A DNA stretch of 64,000 nucleotides. Source: Saccharothrix sp. HUAS TT1 (GTDB taxonomy: Bacteria > Actinomycetota > Actinomycetes > Mycobacteriales > Pseudonocardiaceae). The stretch covers positions 1,798,001 through 1,862,000 of the forward strand of contig NZ_CP160453.1 of assembly GCF_040744945.1 (NCBI RefSeq). The letters run 5' to 3'. A model generated the notes under the pieces. That model was not told where the DNA came from, ran no database searches, and worked only from the letters and a program-made list of their open reading frames with translations. Positions 1 to 8,600 of this stretch are shown piece after piece. Every line of letters begins with the position of its first letter. The stretch's first letter is position 1. Made by a program: the position numbers and the translations under genes.

Positions 1-1466
1 ACCGGCGGGCCATCAGCCAGGCGACGGGGCTGGACAGGGCCGTCGACCGGCGGGACTGGCGGGCCATCGGCGAGCCGACGCGGTCCGCTGCCCTCGGGAC
101 GCGGGCGCTGAGCGGTCCGGGGTCCACCGGTGACGTCGTGCGGGCCACTTCCGTCGGCGAGGCGACGCGGACCGTCACCGACCGGGCTGTCCGGCCGCCG
201 GCGCGGTCCGCTGCCGTCAGCGAGGCGGCGGGGGCCATCGGCGGGGGTGCTGGGGCGGGGCCGTTGACCGGTGTTCTCACCGGGGCGGGGACTGTCCGCG
301 AGCCGCCGGGCGATGCCGTCGGCCGCCGCGCCCTCTGCCGCCCGACGACCGGGCGGGCCGACCTCGTCCGGCCGCCTGCGCGGGCCGTCGGCCGGGTCCT
401 CAGGACGCTGGCGCGGTCCGCTGTCGGCCATTCGCCGAGGTGCGTCGAGCGCTGGCTCCTCAGGACGTTGACGCGAGCCGCTGTCGGCCATCCGCCGGGG
501 CGCCTCGGGCGTCAGGTCCTCGGGCCGGGGCCGCGGTCCGCTGCCGTCGGGCATCCGCCGAGGCGCGTCACCGACCAACCCCTCGGGGTGCTGGCGCGGC
601 GCGTCGGCCGACCGTCGACCCGGCGGCGTGCCGGGGAGGTCCGGCCGCGGCCGTTGACCGGTGTGGTCGGCGGACCTGCGCGGTCCGGCCGGGTCCTGCG
701 GGACGCGCGGCGCGTCGACCGGGCCGTTCTCCGGGCGCGGGCGGCCGTTGGCGGGGAAGCGCCTGCTCGGCTCGCCCCCCTCGCCGGGCGCCGGCGGGCG
801 GGCGGCGGGACGCCTCGGGTCGACCCCGTCCGGCCTGCCCGGGTAGGGGCGCGCCTGGCCCGGCTCCTCGGGACGGCGGCGGCTGCCGGTGTCCTCGGGC
901 TCGGGGCGGCGACGGGTGCCGGTGTCTTCAGGCTCGGGGCGGCGGCGGCTGCCGGTGTCCTCGGGCTCAGGACGACGGCGGGCTCCGGTGCCCTCGGGCT
1001 CAGGGCGGCGGCGAGTACCGGTGTCCTCCGGCTGGGGTCGCCGGGTCCGGGTGCCGGTGCCCTCGCCCGTCGGGGCGAAGAAGTCGTTCGGCGGCGGCGC
1101 GGTGGGGCGGCCGGGCGCCGGTGGCGCGCCGTTCGCCGGCCTGGGCCGGGCGCCGGTGTCCTCGGCCTGCCTGCGCGGCGGCTCGGGGGCGGCACGCCTG
1201 CCGGTCGCCTCCGGGCCGGGCCTGCCGTTCGGGGGCGGCGCCGGTCTGCGCGGCGGTTCCGGTTCGGGCGCGGCGCGCCTGCCGGTGTCCGAGGGACCGG
1301 GCGGGACCGGGCGGGGGATGTTGGTGCGGCTGTGCTGCTCCAGCAGGTCGGACACGCTCAGCCCGCCACTGTCCAACGACCTGCGACGACGACCGGTCGG
1401 CTGGTCTTCCTGGGGGTCCTGGTCACCGCCGGGTCCGGGGCCGCCACGGCGGGGCTCGTCGGGCAC
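1..1466 (-). CDS. Pro/Arg/Glu-rich repeat protein, N-terminal part (runs off left edge)
   Basis: Seen: reading the minus strand from a GTG at 1466, the frame stays open for 488 codons to the window edge. A good ribosome site (AAGGGAG) lies about 6 nt upstream. The protein starts VPDEPRRGG, has a short ordered-looking motif SVSDLLEQH at residues 37-45, and is then almost entirely low complexity. About six copies of an 11-residue unit like RRRPEPEDTGS occupy roughly residues 140-205, followed by looser repeats built on RRMADSGPRQRPEDP and RRLADGSGPRRRP. No membrane segment or enzymatic domain is reached. Inference: a long disordered cytoplasmic N-terminus such as actinobacteria attach to cell-envelope proteins (LytR-CpsA-Psr and others), with the folded domain beyond the window. 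The family is uncertain. Confidence 0.75.
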   Translation of the reverse strand, partial: MPDEPRRGGPGPGGDQDPQEDQPTGRRRRSLDSGGLSVSDLLEQHSRTNIPRPVPPGPSDTGRRAAPEPEPPRRPAPPPNGRPGPEATGRRAAPEPPRRQAEDTGARPRPANGAPPAPGRPTAPPPNDFFAPTGEGTGTRTRRPQPEDTGTRRRPEPEGTGARRRPEPEDTGSRRRPEPEDTGTRRRPEPEDTGSRRRPEEPGQARPYPGRPDGVDPRRPAARPPAPGEGGEPSRRFPANGRPRPENGPVDAPRVPQDPAGPRRSADHTGQRPRPDLPGTPPGRRSADAPRQHPEGLVGDAPRRMPDGSGPRPRPEDLTPEAPRRMADSGSRQRPEEPALDAPRRMADSGPRQRPEDPADGPRRRPDEVGPPGRRAAEGAAADGIARRLADSPRPGENTGQRPRPSTPADGPRRLADGSGPRRRPDSPVGDGPRRLADGSGPHDVTGGPRTAQRPRPEGSGPRRLADGPPVPPVDGPVQPRRLADGPP

Positions 1467-1676
1467 CCGGTCTCCCTTCAGCTTCGGTCATTAGTCGGTC
1501 GTCATCACGAGTTGACGACAGCAAGGACACATTGGTTGCACCAACGGCGTGTCACTTGCCTTGGCGATACTACGGATGACCGCCAGTCCTGACGACCACT
1601 CCCGGTGATACAGGGGTCGGCAGTACTCGGTTGCGCGCAGCAGACTACGTCCGAAAGGGTGAGTTGCCGTTAGGTA

Positions 1677-2540
1677 TCAGTAACCGGCGACCCGCGATTC
1701 GGCTATGCCTCGTCGCCCGGAAGCGGCACCGGCGAGGCGCACGCGTCCGTTCTCCCGGTACGCCACCGCGTTGCGTCCTGACTGCTTGGCCGTGTAGAGC
1801 AGGCTGTCCGCGCGCAGGAGTTGCTGCTCCGGCGCGACCGGCGGACGCGCCGGCGAGTCCGCGACGGGCGGCTCGCAAGCCAACCCGATGCTGACGGTCA
1901 CTCGCAAACCGGGGGCGAGCGAAGCCCAGGCGTGACGCTCGACACGCAACCGGGCCGACTCGGCGATCTCCACCGCCGGCCCGGGCTCCACGCCGGGCAG
2001 CACGAGGACGAACTCCTCGCCGCCGTAGCGGGCGCAGAACCCGTCCTCCGGCAGCTCCTCCTGCAACAGCTCGACCACGCGCTGCAACACCCGGTCGCCC
2101 AACAGGTGCCCGAACGTGTCATTCACCTGCTTGAACCAGTCCAGGTCGATCAACGCGATGGCGAGCCCGGCCGTGGTCGAGCCGCGCTGGGCGACCATGT
2201 CGAGCAGGCGCTCGTCCAGGTAACGGCGGTTGTAGCTGTCGGTGAGGCTGTCGCGCAGGCTCTGCTCGCGCGCCTCGGCGTGCTCGCGGCGCAGCCGGTC
2301 GACCTCCCGGCGCAGCTGCTCGGGCACCTGCGGCTGCTCGTCCTGGTCGGCGTAGACCAGGTCGAACGCGGACCGCAGGTGCTGGTACGCCTGCCGCCAC
2401 TGGCCGCGGGAGGCGAGCAGCGCGGCGATCGACTCGTGCAGCTGCACCAGTCCGGTGCCCTCGCTCTCGGTCGCGGGCATGCCCCCTCCGGGCTGGCCGT
2501 CGCTGTCGAACTCGGCGACTTCGGGTCGCAGTGCGGTCAT
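1677..2540 (-). CDS. Diguanylate cyclase (GGDEF domain)
   Basis: Predicted to make cyclic di-GMP from two GTP. The 287-residue protein has a short helical N-terminus with one TPR-like hairpin (about residues 33-62), a coiled-coil linker (about 77-95) and a C-terminal GGDEF domain with the active-site signature RYGGEEF at about 172-178. No RxxD inhibitory site is visible just before the signature, and there are no membrane segments, so it is probably cytosolic and not product-inhibited. The ATG at 2540 is chosen because GGGAGG lies 8 nt upstream; the frame could extend further, but that part does not look coding. Known for the family: c-di-GMP controls development in actinomycetes. Its signal input is unknown. 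Confidence 0.9.
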   Translation of the reverse strand: MTALRPEVAEFDSDGQPGGGMPATESEGTGLVQLHESIAALLASRGQWRQAYQHLRSAFDLVYADQDEQPQVPEQLRREVDRLRREHAEAREQSLRDSLTDSYNRRYLDERLLDMVAQRGSTTAGLAIALIDLDWFKQVNDTFGHLLGDRVLQRVVELLQEELPEDGFCARYGGEEFVLVLPGVEPGPAVEIAESARLRVERHAWASLAPGLRVTVSIGLACEPPVADSPARPPVAPEQQLLRADSLLYTAKQSGRNAVAYRENGRVRLAGAASGRRGIAESRVAGY

Positions 2541-2720
2541 CACGCTCACCTCCCTACTTGCCAAGGTGTCGTCTGATACGAGGCGACGCTTGAGCGGGCG
2601 GGACGCGTCATAGAGGGATTTCCCTCGACTGGTTGACCGTGCACTGCTCCGAACTGGTGACATTCGGTGATAGCGGCAGCCAAAAGCTTGCCGAGCGTGT
2701 TCAACGGTCCCGGAAGGGCC

Positions 2721-3179
2721 TCAGTTGACGCACGGGGCGAAGCCGTAAGCCTTGCCGTTGAGCAGCACGACGTGCTGCGAGCCGATCTGGCTGCCGACCT
2801 CGGCGCCCTCCTGCACCACGGTCAACGTGACCGCGACGACCAGCACCACGCCGCGCGGGTGCTCGTCCGCGCCGGGCGGCTCCCACGCCGGGTCCAGGCG
2901 CAGCGTGGACATGGTCGGCTGCACCTCGATGGTGCCCGAGGGCAGCTCGCAGTCCTCGTCGCGGAAGTCCGGGTGCTGGGTGTCCTGGAGCAGTTCGCGC
3001 TGCTCGGCCGTGCCCTGCCCGCCCGCCTCGTTCAGGTCGTTGAAGTACCCGGTCACCAACTCGCGCTCCACGTCGGTGACCTTGAGCGGCTGGGCGGCGC
3101 CTGTGATCGTCGAACCGCACCCGGACAGCGCGAGGGCGCACGTCGCCGCGGTCACGGCGCGCAGGAGCACGTCACCCAC
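2721..3179 (-). CDS. Secreted lipoprotein of unknown function
   Basis: A 152-residue protein with a short signal peptide ending in a lipobox (LALSGC, Cys at about 21), so probably lipid-anchored outside the membrane. The mature part has no motif I recognise; it carries paired cysteines (near DEDCELP and the C-terminal APCVN) that may form a disulfide. The GTG start at 3179 overlaps the end of dusB by 8 nt, so the two are likely co-transcribed and translationally coupled. A second GTG at 3170 would give a shorter signal peptide. No function can be assigned. Confidence 0.75.
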   Translation of the reverse strand: MGDVLLRAVTAATCALALSGCGSTITGAAQPLKVTDVERELVTGYFNDLNEAGGQGTAEQRELLQDTQHPDFRDEDCELPSGTIEVQPTMSTLRLDPAWEPPGADEHPRGVVLVVAVTLTVVQEGAEVGSQIGSQHVVLLNGKAYGFAPCVN

Positions 3180-4320
3180 CCGAGTGCATCTCGTCGGCGC
3201 CGACGGGCACGGTCGCGTCCTCCGGGTCGTCCAACCAGCCCTCGGGCAGCACCACCTTGCCGGGTGAACCCTGCCGGCCGCGCGGCTCGTCGGCGTTGTC
3301 CGGGAAGTCGAGTTCCGGGTCCAGCCTGCCGACCAGGTCGTCCAGCTCGGCGAGGGTCGAGACCATGGCGAGGTTGCGCCGCAGCTCCGCGCCGACCGGG
3401 AAGCCCTTCAGGTACCAGGCCATGTGCTTGCGCAGGTCGCGCAGGCCCTTGTCCTCGCCGAGGAAGTCCGCGAGCAGCACGCCGTGGCGGCGCAGGACGT
3501 CGGCGACCTGGCCGAGCCGCGGGCCGGGCGGGATCGGCTCGCCCCGGAACGCGGCCTGCAGCTCGCCGAACAGCCACGGGCGCCCCAGGCAGCCGCGACC
3601 GACGACGACGCCGTCGCAGCCGGTGCGGGCGACCATGTCCAGGGCGTCCCGGGCGCTGAAGATGTCGCCGTTGCCGAGGACCGGGACGCTGGTCACGGCC
3701 TCCTTCAGCCGGGCGATGGCGGACCAGTCGGCCTGGCCGGAGTAGCGCTGGGCGGCGGTGCGGGCGTGCAGCGCGACCGCCTGCGCGCCCTCGTCCTCGG
3801 CGATGCGCCCGGCGTCGAGGTAGGTGAGGTGGTCGGCGTCGATGCCGATCCGGAACTTCACCGTCACCGGCACCCCGGCCGGCTCCGCCGCGCGCACCGC
3901 GGCCCGCACGATCTGCCGGAACAGCTGCCGCTTGTACGGCAGCGCCGCCCCGCCGCCCTTGCGGGTGACCTTGGGGACGGGGCAGCCGAAGTTCATGTCG
4001 ATGTGGTCGGCCCGGTCCTCGCCGACGATGATCCGGGCGGCTTCCGCCATCGACTTCGGGTCGACGCCGTAGAGCTGCATCGACCGCGGGCTCTCGCCCT
4101 CGCCGAAGGTGATCATCTGCATGGTCTTCGCGTCGCGCTCGACGATCGCCCGTGCGGTGATCATCTCGCAGACGTACAGCGACGAGGGGCTGCCGAACTC
4201 GCGGCAGAGCTGGCGGAAGGCCACGTTCGTGATGCCCGCCATGGGTGCGAGCACGACGGCGGGGTCGACCGGGTACCGGCCGATCTTCAGGGGCTTGGTG
4301 GCGTGCAGCGCGGTGGACAT
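3172..4320 (-). CDS. dusB: tRNA-dihydrouridine synthase (DusB family)
   Basis: FMN enzyme that reduces specific uridines in tRNA D-loops. Family features are clear in the 382-residue product: APMAGITNVAFR at the first beta strand of the TIM barrel, the catalytic cysteine in MNFGCPVPKVTRKGGG, and the FMN-phosphate region VVVGRGCLGRPWLF. Length fits actinobacterial Dus proteins, with an acidic C-terminal extension. The ATG at 4320 (MSTALHATKPLKIG) is preferred over a frame extension of 14 codons because homology-like sequence begins at KPLKIGRYPV. No strong ribosome site is visible before it. The lipoprotein gene follows with overlap. Confidence 0.95.
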   Translation of the reverse strand: MSTALHATKPLKIGRYPVDPAVVLAPMAGITNVAFRQLCREFGSPSSLYVCEMITARAIVERDAKTMQMITFGEGESPRSMQLYGVDPKSMAEAARIIVGEDRADHIDMNFGCPVPKVTRKGGGAALPYKRQLFRQIVRAAVRAAEPAGVPVTVKFRIGIDADHLTYLDAGRIAEDEGAQAVALHARTAAQRYSGQADWSAIARLKEAVTSVPVLGNGDIFSARDALDMVARTGCDGVVVGRGCLGRPWLFGELQAAFRGEPIPPGPRLGQVADVLRRHGVLLADFLGEDKGLRDLRKHMAWYLKGFPVGAELRRNLAMVSTLAELDDLVGRLDPELDFPDNADEPRGRQGSPGKVVLPEGWLDDPEDATVPVGADEMHSGG

Positions 4321-4421
4321 CGCCGTCCATTGTCGCCCAGCCCAGGCAGTGGTGGGCGACACATCAGCGAATCACCCACGGCCACCCGCACCCGCTCCAC
4401 ACCGGTCGCGGGCCTGGACCG

Positions 4422-4892
4422 TTAGAACGGCACGCTGAGACACCCCAACCGCGCCCCAGCCGTCCCCGCGTGCCCCGGCTCGGTGTGCGTGTGCTCCTCG
4501 TGCAACACCACCGACCCCGCCCGCCTCTCACCGAACCTCCAGTCGACCCGCGCCACCGCGTACCCGCGACCGTGCGCGTCGGTGGTGAAGTCGAGCCAGA
4601 GCTCATTGCGCGGGTTCGCGAACGCCGGATCCGTCGCACCACCCTGAACGTGCTGGAAGTGCGCCCCCGCATCCGCCCCAGTGGGTCCGCAGGGGTTCAC
4701 GTGCGCATGTGCGCCGTACTCGCGATCGGGCAGCAGCCCGGTGGTCCGCAGCATCACCACCGTCCCACCACCGATGGGCGCAACCACCACCGAAGCCCGC
4801 GCTCCAGCCGGAACACGCGGGTCATAGCTGGTCAGGCCCCCGGACACCGGCGCGACCGAGGCAGCGAGCACGAGGGCCGCAGCGAGGTACAT
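4422..4892 (-). CDS. Secreted Cu/Zn superoxide dismutase-like protein
   Basis: The 156-residue product has an N-terminal signal sequence (YLAAALVLAASVAPVSGG) and a divergent SodC fold. GAHAHVNPCG supplies two copper-ligand histidines and the disulfide cysteine, AGAHFQHV the bridging histidine, LHEEHTH a late metal histidine, and LGCLSVPF the partner cysteine. Spacing is looser than in classical SodC, so dismutase activity is not certain; metal binding is likely. Translation starts at ATG 4892 behind AGGGGG. It stands about 100 bp upstream of dusB on the same strand. It probably acts outside the membrane against superoxide or as a metal-binding protein. Confidence 0.75.
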   Translation of the reverse strand: MYLAAALVLAASVAPVSGGLTSYDPRVPAGARASVVVAPIGGGTVVMLRTTGLLPDREYGAHAHVNPCGPTGADAGAHFQHVQGGATDPAFANPRNELWLDFTTDAHGRGYAVARVDWRFGERRAGSVVLHEEHTHTEPGHAGTAGARLGCLSVPF

Positions 4893-5009
4893 GCCCCCTG
4901 CTTATCCGCCCAACCACCACCCCCGCCACCACCATCACCCTTTCCGGTGGACTGCTCGGCCGGCGGCTATTCGAGGGCATCACCGATTCGAATGGTGGCT
5001 AGAGCGAAG

Positions 5010-5046
5010 TGGTGGGCCGCCAGGGACTCGAACCCTGAACCCGAAG
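5010..5046 (-). repeat. attR-like copy of the tRNA-Lys 3' end (island boundary)
   Basis: These 37 bp are identical to 16272-16308, the 3' half of the tRNA-Lys gene from the anticodon loop to the encoded CCA, in the same orientation. No tRNA 5' half follows (5047 onward diverges), so this is a remnant, not a gene. It is the expected distal attachment site of an element inserted in tRNA-Lys. The 209 bp to the next gene at 5256 hold nothing else I can name. Confidence 0.9.
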
Positions 5047-5255
5047 GTTGTGGATCTTGCTTACCCGTCGTCTGTCGACATCTTCCGATACCCGCCTTGG
5101 CCTGCGGAGTTTCCAGATGCGAACCACCATTGTGAATCGAACGACGCGGTCCTCTGTCGTCGTTAGTCGGGGGTAACCGGGGGAGTTGATCTCGCTGTCA
5201 AAAGCCGCTTGCCGCCCCAATATTCTCGCTGACCATTAGCAAAGCGATTCCTGTG

Positions 5256-6890
5256 TTAGAGGCTCCGACTTTCTTTAAACCCGGAATTGCAGTACGGGTG
5301 AGTCAACTGGGCGTTCGAGGGGTCGCCGGTCCCGCCGTCTTGACGACGAATAATGTGATCAACGGTTATCGAGCGCAGGTGCAGTCGCGCACCGCAGATC
5401 GGACATGCGGGTGAGCCCTCAAGCGTCGCCTTGAGTGCAAGAGAGTTCTTTGTGTCGCTAGTGAAGTTCCTGCGATGCTTACGATCGTCGTCCGTAATAA
5501 TTTTCACAGGAAGACGCGGAGCGGAGCTCGCACGCAGGGCATTAACCGCCTCTTCGTCACCTAGACCTGCAACGACAGAATCAAGGGAAATCCTGTAGAA
5601 CTCAAGGATTGAAGGTACTGACCGCTGAAGGCTTCCGTACGCTTGCACGATCTGATTCACGAAGTACTTGTACTCGACTATGAAGTCCTCAAACCGCTTG
5701 CGGTGTTCGGTAAATTTTGCGAGCCGCCGCTTCTCGTTGAGTTCTTGAGTGAAAGCCACTGCAGCGAGAAATGCGGCAGGCTGGAACCTTCCGGTCGCAC
5801 TGTAAAAATAAACTGCAGGGTGAAGCCCCAGCGAGCCCGGAGAGTTTCCGGAAACCCTTTCGGCTGCCTTCTTGACTGTCCGCATGAATCGGATAGTAGT
5901 CACACCATCCCGGTCGTCCTCTAGAATTGTAACCGTGTCGCGAACCACCTTCGAACGCCTCTTCGGTTCAACTTCGTCTCGCCAGCTTTCCGGTTGAAGA
6001 TCATTCACGAAGTTGACCAACTCGAATACCATTCTTAGGCTATCCGCCGAATAACCCTTACCGGCCACGGGTAGATCCGAAGATCGGATAGACAGGTCTA
6101 GCGTGGGCTTGAACAACAAGTTGTATACGTCTTCGGCGAGCTCTTGGATTGTGGTCTGGACGCTCTCGTCGAAAGACGACCAGTATTTGTGTCCCGTCCC
6201 TGCCCTAATAAAGGCCCGCGCTGCCAGCGCGTTCGGCTTACGACGAGCTCTGATAATATCAAGCTCGGTCGGATCAATGGGAGTAGCTTGCTGATTGATT
6301 CGATAGAACGACGTCTCAGCCTTCTCGGACTCACCGTTAACCCATTGCAACTGGAGTGCGAAGGCGCTAAGGTTCCGGGCTAGGCGCAAACGATCTTTCG
6401 AAGCTGTGTCCGAATTTTGTAGGGCAAGTTTAAGGTCAGAAAACGAACCCACGCTTCCTTGAATTGCATCACGTGTAGCCTTCGCCGCCTTCTTCTGCTC
6501 ATCTGGAATGACACCGTCGAAGAAACGCAGCGATCGATGCTTATCGCCGTAGTCGTCATGAACCCACGCAATAAGAGCACTCAGCCTGTGCGCGCCATCG
6601 ATGGCAAAGATATTACCACTCTTGGGTGATCGCCATAGAATGATGGCTGGAATGAGATCGCCTTCAAGGAAGCTTTGAACCAAAGCGGCCACTTTGTCTG
6701 GTGTCCAGTTAGCCGTTTCCCTTTGGAAGTCAGGTTTGCGAAGGACGTTATACATTAGGCTATCAGGCGCAAGATCCGTGACGCCAATGTTCGTCATGAG
6801 ACCTGATGGTTGAGTGATTACGTCAGGACTTACTGCCTCGAAGTCCTCGCGAGGAATCAAGGCATCAAGGTTGACCATGTACTTTGGCAT
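5256..6890 (-). CDS. DUF262/ParB-like plus HNH nuclease-type protein
   Basis: A 544-residue protein with GC near 50%, clearly foreign to this genome. The N-terminal part resembles DUF262/GmrS-type domains: FQRETANWTPDKV (about residue 55) and DGAHRLSALIAW (about 98), the latter like the DGQHR motif. The last 50 residues are an HNH domain with zinc cysteines (CPICG), TVDHI, a GG-D-N stretch and HPYCN. The family includes the modification-dependent restriction enzyme GmrSD and other phage-defence nucleases, so a role in restricting foreign DNA is plausible but not shown. ATG 6890 is chosen for GGGGAG just upstream; an upstream GTG at 6968 has no such site. Confidence 0.8.
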   Translation of the reverse strand: MPKYMVNLDALIPREDFEAVSPDVITQPSGLMTNIGVTDLAPDSLMYNVLRKPDFQRETANWTPDKVAALVQSFLEGDLIPAIILWRSPKSGNIFAIDGAHRLSALIAWVHDDYGDKHRSLRFFDGVIPDEQKKAAKATRDAIQGSVGSFSDLKLALQNSDTASKDRLRLARNLSAFALQLQWVNGESEKAETSFYRINQQATPIDPTELDIIRARRKPNALAARAFIRAGTGHKYWSSFDESVQTTIQELAEDVYNLLFKPTLDLSIRSSDLPVAGKGYSADSLRMVFELVNFVNDLQPESWRDEVEPKRRSKVVRDTVTILEDDRDGVTTIRFMRTVKKAAERVSGNSPGSLGLHPAVYFYSATGRFQPAAFLAAVAFTQELNEKRRLAKFTEHRKRFEDFIVEYKYFVNQIVQAYGSLQRSVPSILEFYRISLDSVVAGLGDEEAVNALRASSAPRLPVKIITDDDRKHRRNFTSDTKNSLALKATLEGSPACPICGARLHLRSITVDHIIRRQDGGTGDPSNAQLTHPYCNSGFKESRSL

Positions 6891-7552
6891 CTTGGCTCCC
6901 CATGCTGCGACCTCTGTCGCTAGGTCGCTTAGGCCACTGTCTTGGTCGTCGGTCGCACAATAGATCACGCAGGCGTTCGACGCTATGACGGCACCCGAGC
7001 CGCCAGTCCTTCGCGACTGATGATCTTGAAGCGCTGACTGACAAGCCTAGCCGTCTGCGTGTTACTGCTCGTCATGACGTTCGAGTAGGACCAACAAGCG
7101 TAGTCACTGCGAAGGCAAGCCTGTGGGCTGGTCGATGCCGTCAAGGCGTCGGGCTGTCCACAGGCGCGGCAGCCGAGCGCCATGACAGCCCTGCCAAGCC
7201 GACTCCTCGCGCTCGTCCCATGTCCGAACGCTGGAAACACCCCGCAAGAGCAGCGCCAGTCTGACCACGCGGTTCCCTGCGGGGACGCTGGCCGTGGCCT
7301 CCGGCTGTTGTGGGCGGGCTCCGGTACCTCGCGTGTCGCGCCCGTGGGCCGCCAGGCCCACGTTGGTGCGACCGAGGACATCGCCGAAGGCCGCCCGCGA
7401 CAGCCTCAAAGGGTACGAACGGCCGGCGGTCCCCGCAGGGGGCCGCCTTGATGAAGAAAAGAAACTCTGAACACCGTGGTCAGGCTGCCTCGGTCCACAC
7501 TGGGGCCAGTGTCACTGGCGCGTGGTGGGCAGGGATGGCATAGGAGTAGGGC
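6891..7552. other. 662-bp gap without a convincing gene
   Basis: Short open frames exist on both strands but their products show no family signature, no good ribosome sites and overlap each other, so I do not call them. Composition changes from AT-richer near the DUF262 gene to GC-rich after about 7150. An imperfect hairpin (arms GGCGGTCCCC and GGGGCCGCC) lies at about 7425-7447. It could hold promoters for the flanking genes or the remains of a lost gene. Confidence 0.4.
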
Positions 7553-8200
7553 ATGGTCGTGGCGGTGGTGTTTGACGTGGGTGAGACGTTGCTGGACGAC
7601 TCGCGGGAGTGGGGGGCTTGGGCGGACTGGGTTGGGGTGTCTCGGCACACGTTCTCGACGGTGCTCGGGGCGGTGACTGCGGCAGAGCGGGATAACGCGG
7701 AGACGTTCCAGTACTTCCGGCCTGGGTTTGATGTGGCCCTTGAGCGGCGGTTGCGGGAGGAGGCGGGCGTCGGGGAGCGCATCGAGGAGGACGACCTCTA
7801 CCCGGATGTGCGGGCTGGGTTGGCGCGGTTGCGGGAGCTTGGGGTGTGGGTGGGGGTTGCGGGGAACCAGACGGCTCGGGCGGCTGAGTTGCTGCGTGGA
7901 TTGAAGTTGCCGGTGGATGGGCTGGCGATGTCTGGTGAGTGGGGTGTGGCCAAGCCTGCGGCGGAGTTCTTTGAGCGGGTGGTGAGGATGACGCCTGCGG
8001 CGGTGGCTGGGGATGTGTTGTACGTCGGTGATCATCGGGACAACGATGTTGTGGCGGCGAAGGCTGCTGGGTTGCGTACGGCGTTGATCCGGCGTGGCCC
8101 GTGGGGATACCTGTGGGCCGATGACCCGTTGGTGCGTCGTGATGCCGATTGGGTGATCGACTCTCTGCGCGACTTGCCGGAGCTGCTTAGGGACGCGTGA
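7553..8200 (+). CDS. HAD-superfamily hydrolase
   Basis: A 215-residue cytosolic protein with HAD motifs in order: FDVGETL (motif I, nucleophile Asp at 8), VGVAGNQT (motif II), the lysine of VAKPAAEFF (motif III) and YVGDHRDNDV (motif IV). The second aspartate usual in motif I is replaced by Gly (DVG rather than DxD), so classical phosphatase chemistry is doubtful; other HAD hydrolases carry such changes. ATG 7553 follows AGGAG at 6 nt. Substrate unknown. It lies in the island between the nuclease-like gene and the STAND ATPase gene. Confidence 0.85.
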   Translation: MVVAVVFDVGETLLDDSREWGAWADWVGVSRHTFSTVLGAVTAAERDNAETFQYFRPGFDVALERRLREEAGVGERIEEDDLYPDVRAGLARLRELGVWVGVAGNQTARAAELLRGLKLPVDGLAMSGEWGVAKPAAEFFERVVRMTPAAVAGDVLYVGDHRDNDVVAAKAAGLRTALIRRGPWGYLWADDPLVRRDADWVIDSLRDLPELLRDA

Positions 8201-8600
8201 GCTGGCAAACGTTTGTTGGTGAGCGGGCACAGGGCTCACGCTGCCAGGCTGAGCAGGTCGGTGCTGAGCGAGGGATAAGTGTGCAGAAGCACCGACAAGG
8301 CTTGGCGGACCTGAGGATGTGAGCTGGCATGTTCGGGTGCTGTCGGCGTACAGGTGAATGTGCATAGCCTGGTACGAGTGAACGTGCACACAGGCACCAG
8401 ATGATCCCAGCTTCGAGCACGACTAAGTCCGCCCCACGGCTCGGACACATCCAGCAATTGCCTAGATGTTCAGCCGTGTGGCATTGCCGCCACCAACCCA
8501 CCGAACAAACGTCCTCTTCGGGTTCGGCACCGGGCCGTACCGCGAGTCTGAAGTAACCGACGGGCATTGGGCGGTCCGATGGCCGGATTGGGGTGGCGGG
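8201..8600. other. 400-bp gap between converging genes, nothing recognised
   Basis: Lies between the 3' ends of the HAD gene (plus strand) and the STAND gene (minus strand). Small frames on the minus strand have no recognisable products. No strong terminator stem was found by eye. Confidence 0.4.

Noticed and set aside
138..1592. Long plus-strand frames in the repeat region
   Set aside because: Arg/Ala/Gly-rich composition without start signals; the minus-strand frame from GTG 1466 has a ribosome site and a consistent repeat protein.
5010..5090. A second tRNA-Lys gene
   Set aside because: Only the 3' half matches; no acceptor 5' strand, D arm or anticodon arm follows, so it is an attachment-site copy.
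6983..7409. Short minus-strand frames with several Cys residues upstream of the DUF262 gene
   Set aside because: No convincing zinc motif, no ribosome site, overlapping frames; more likely chance.
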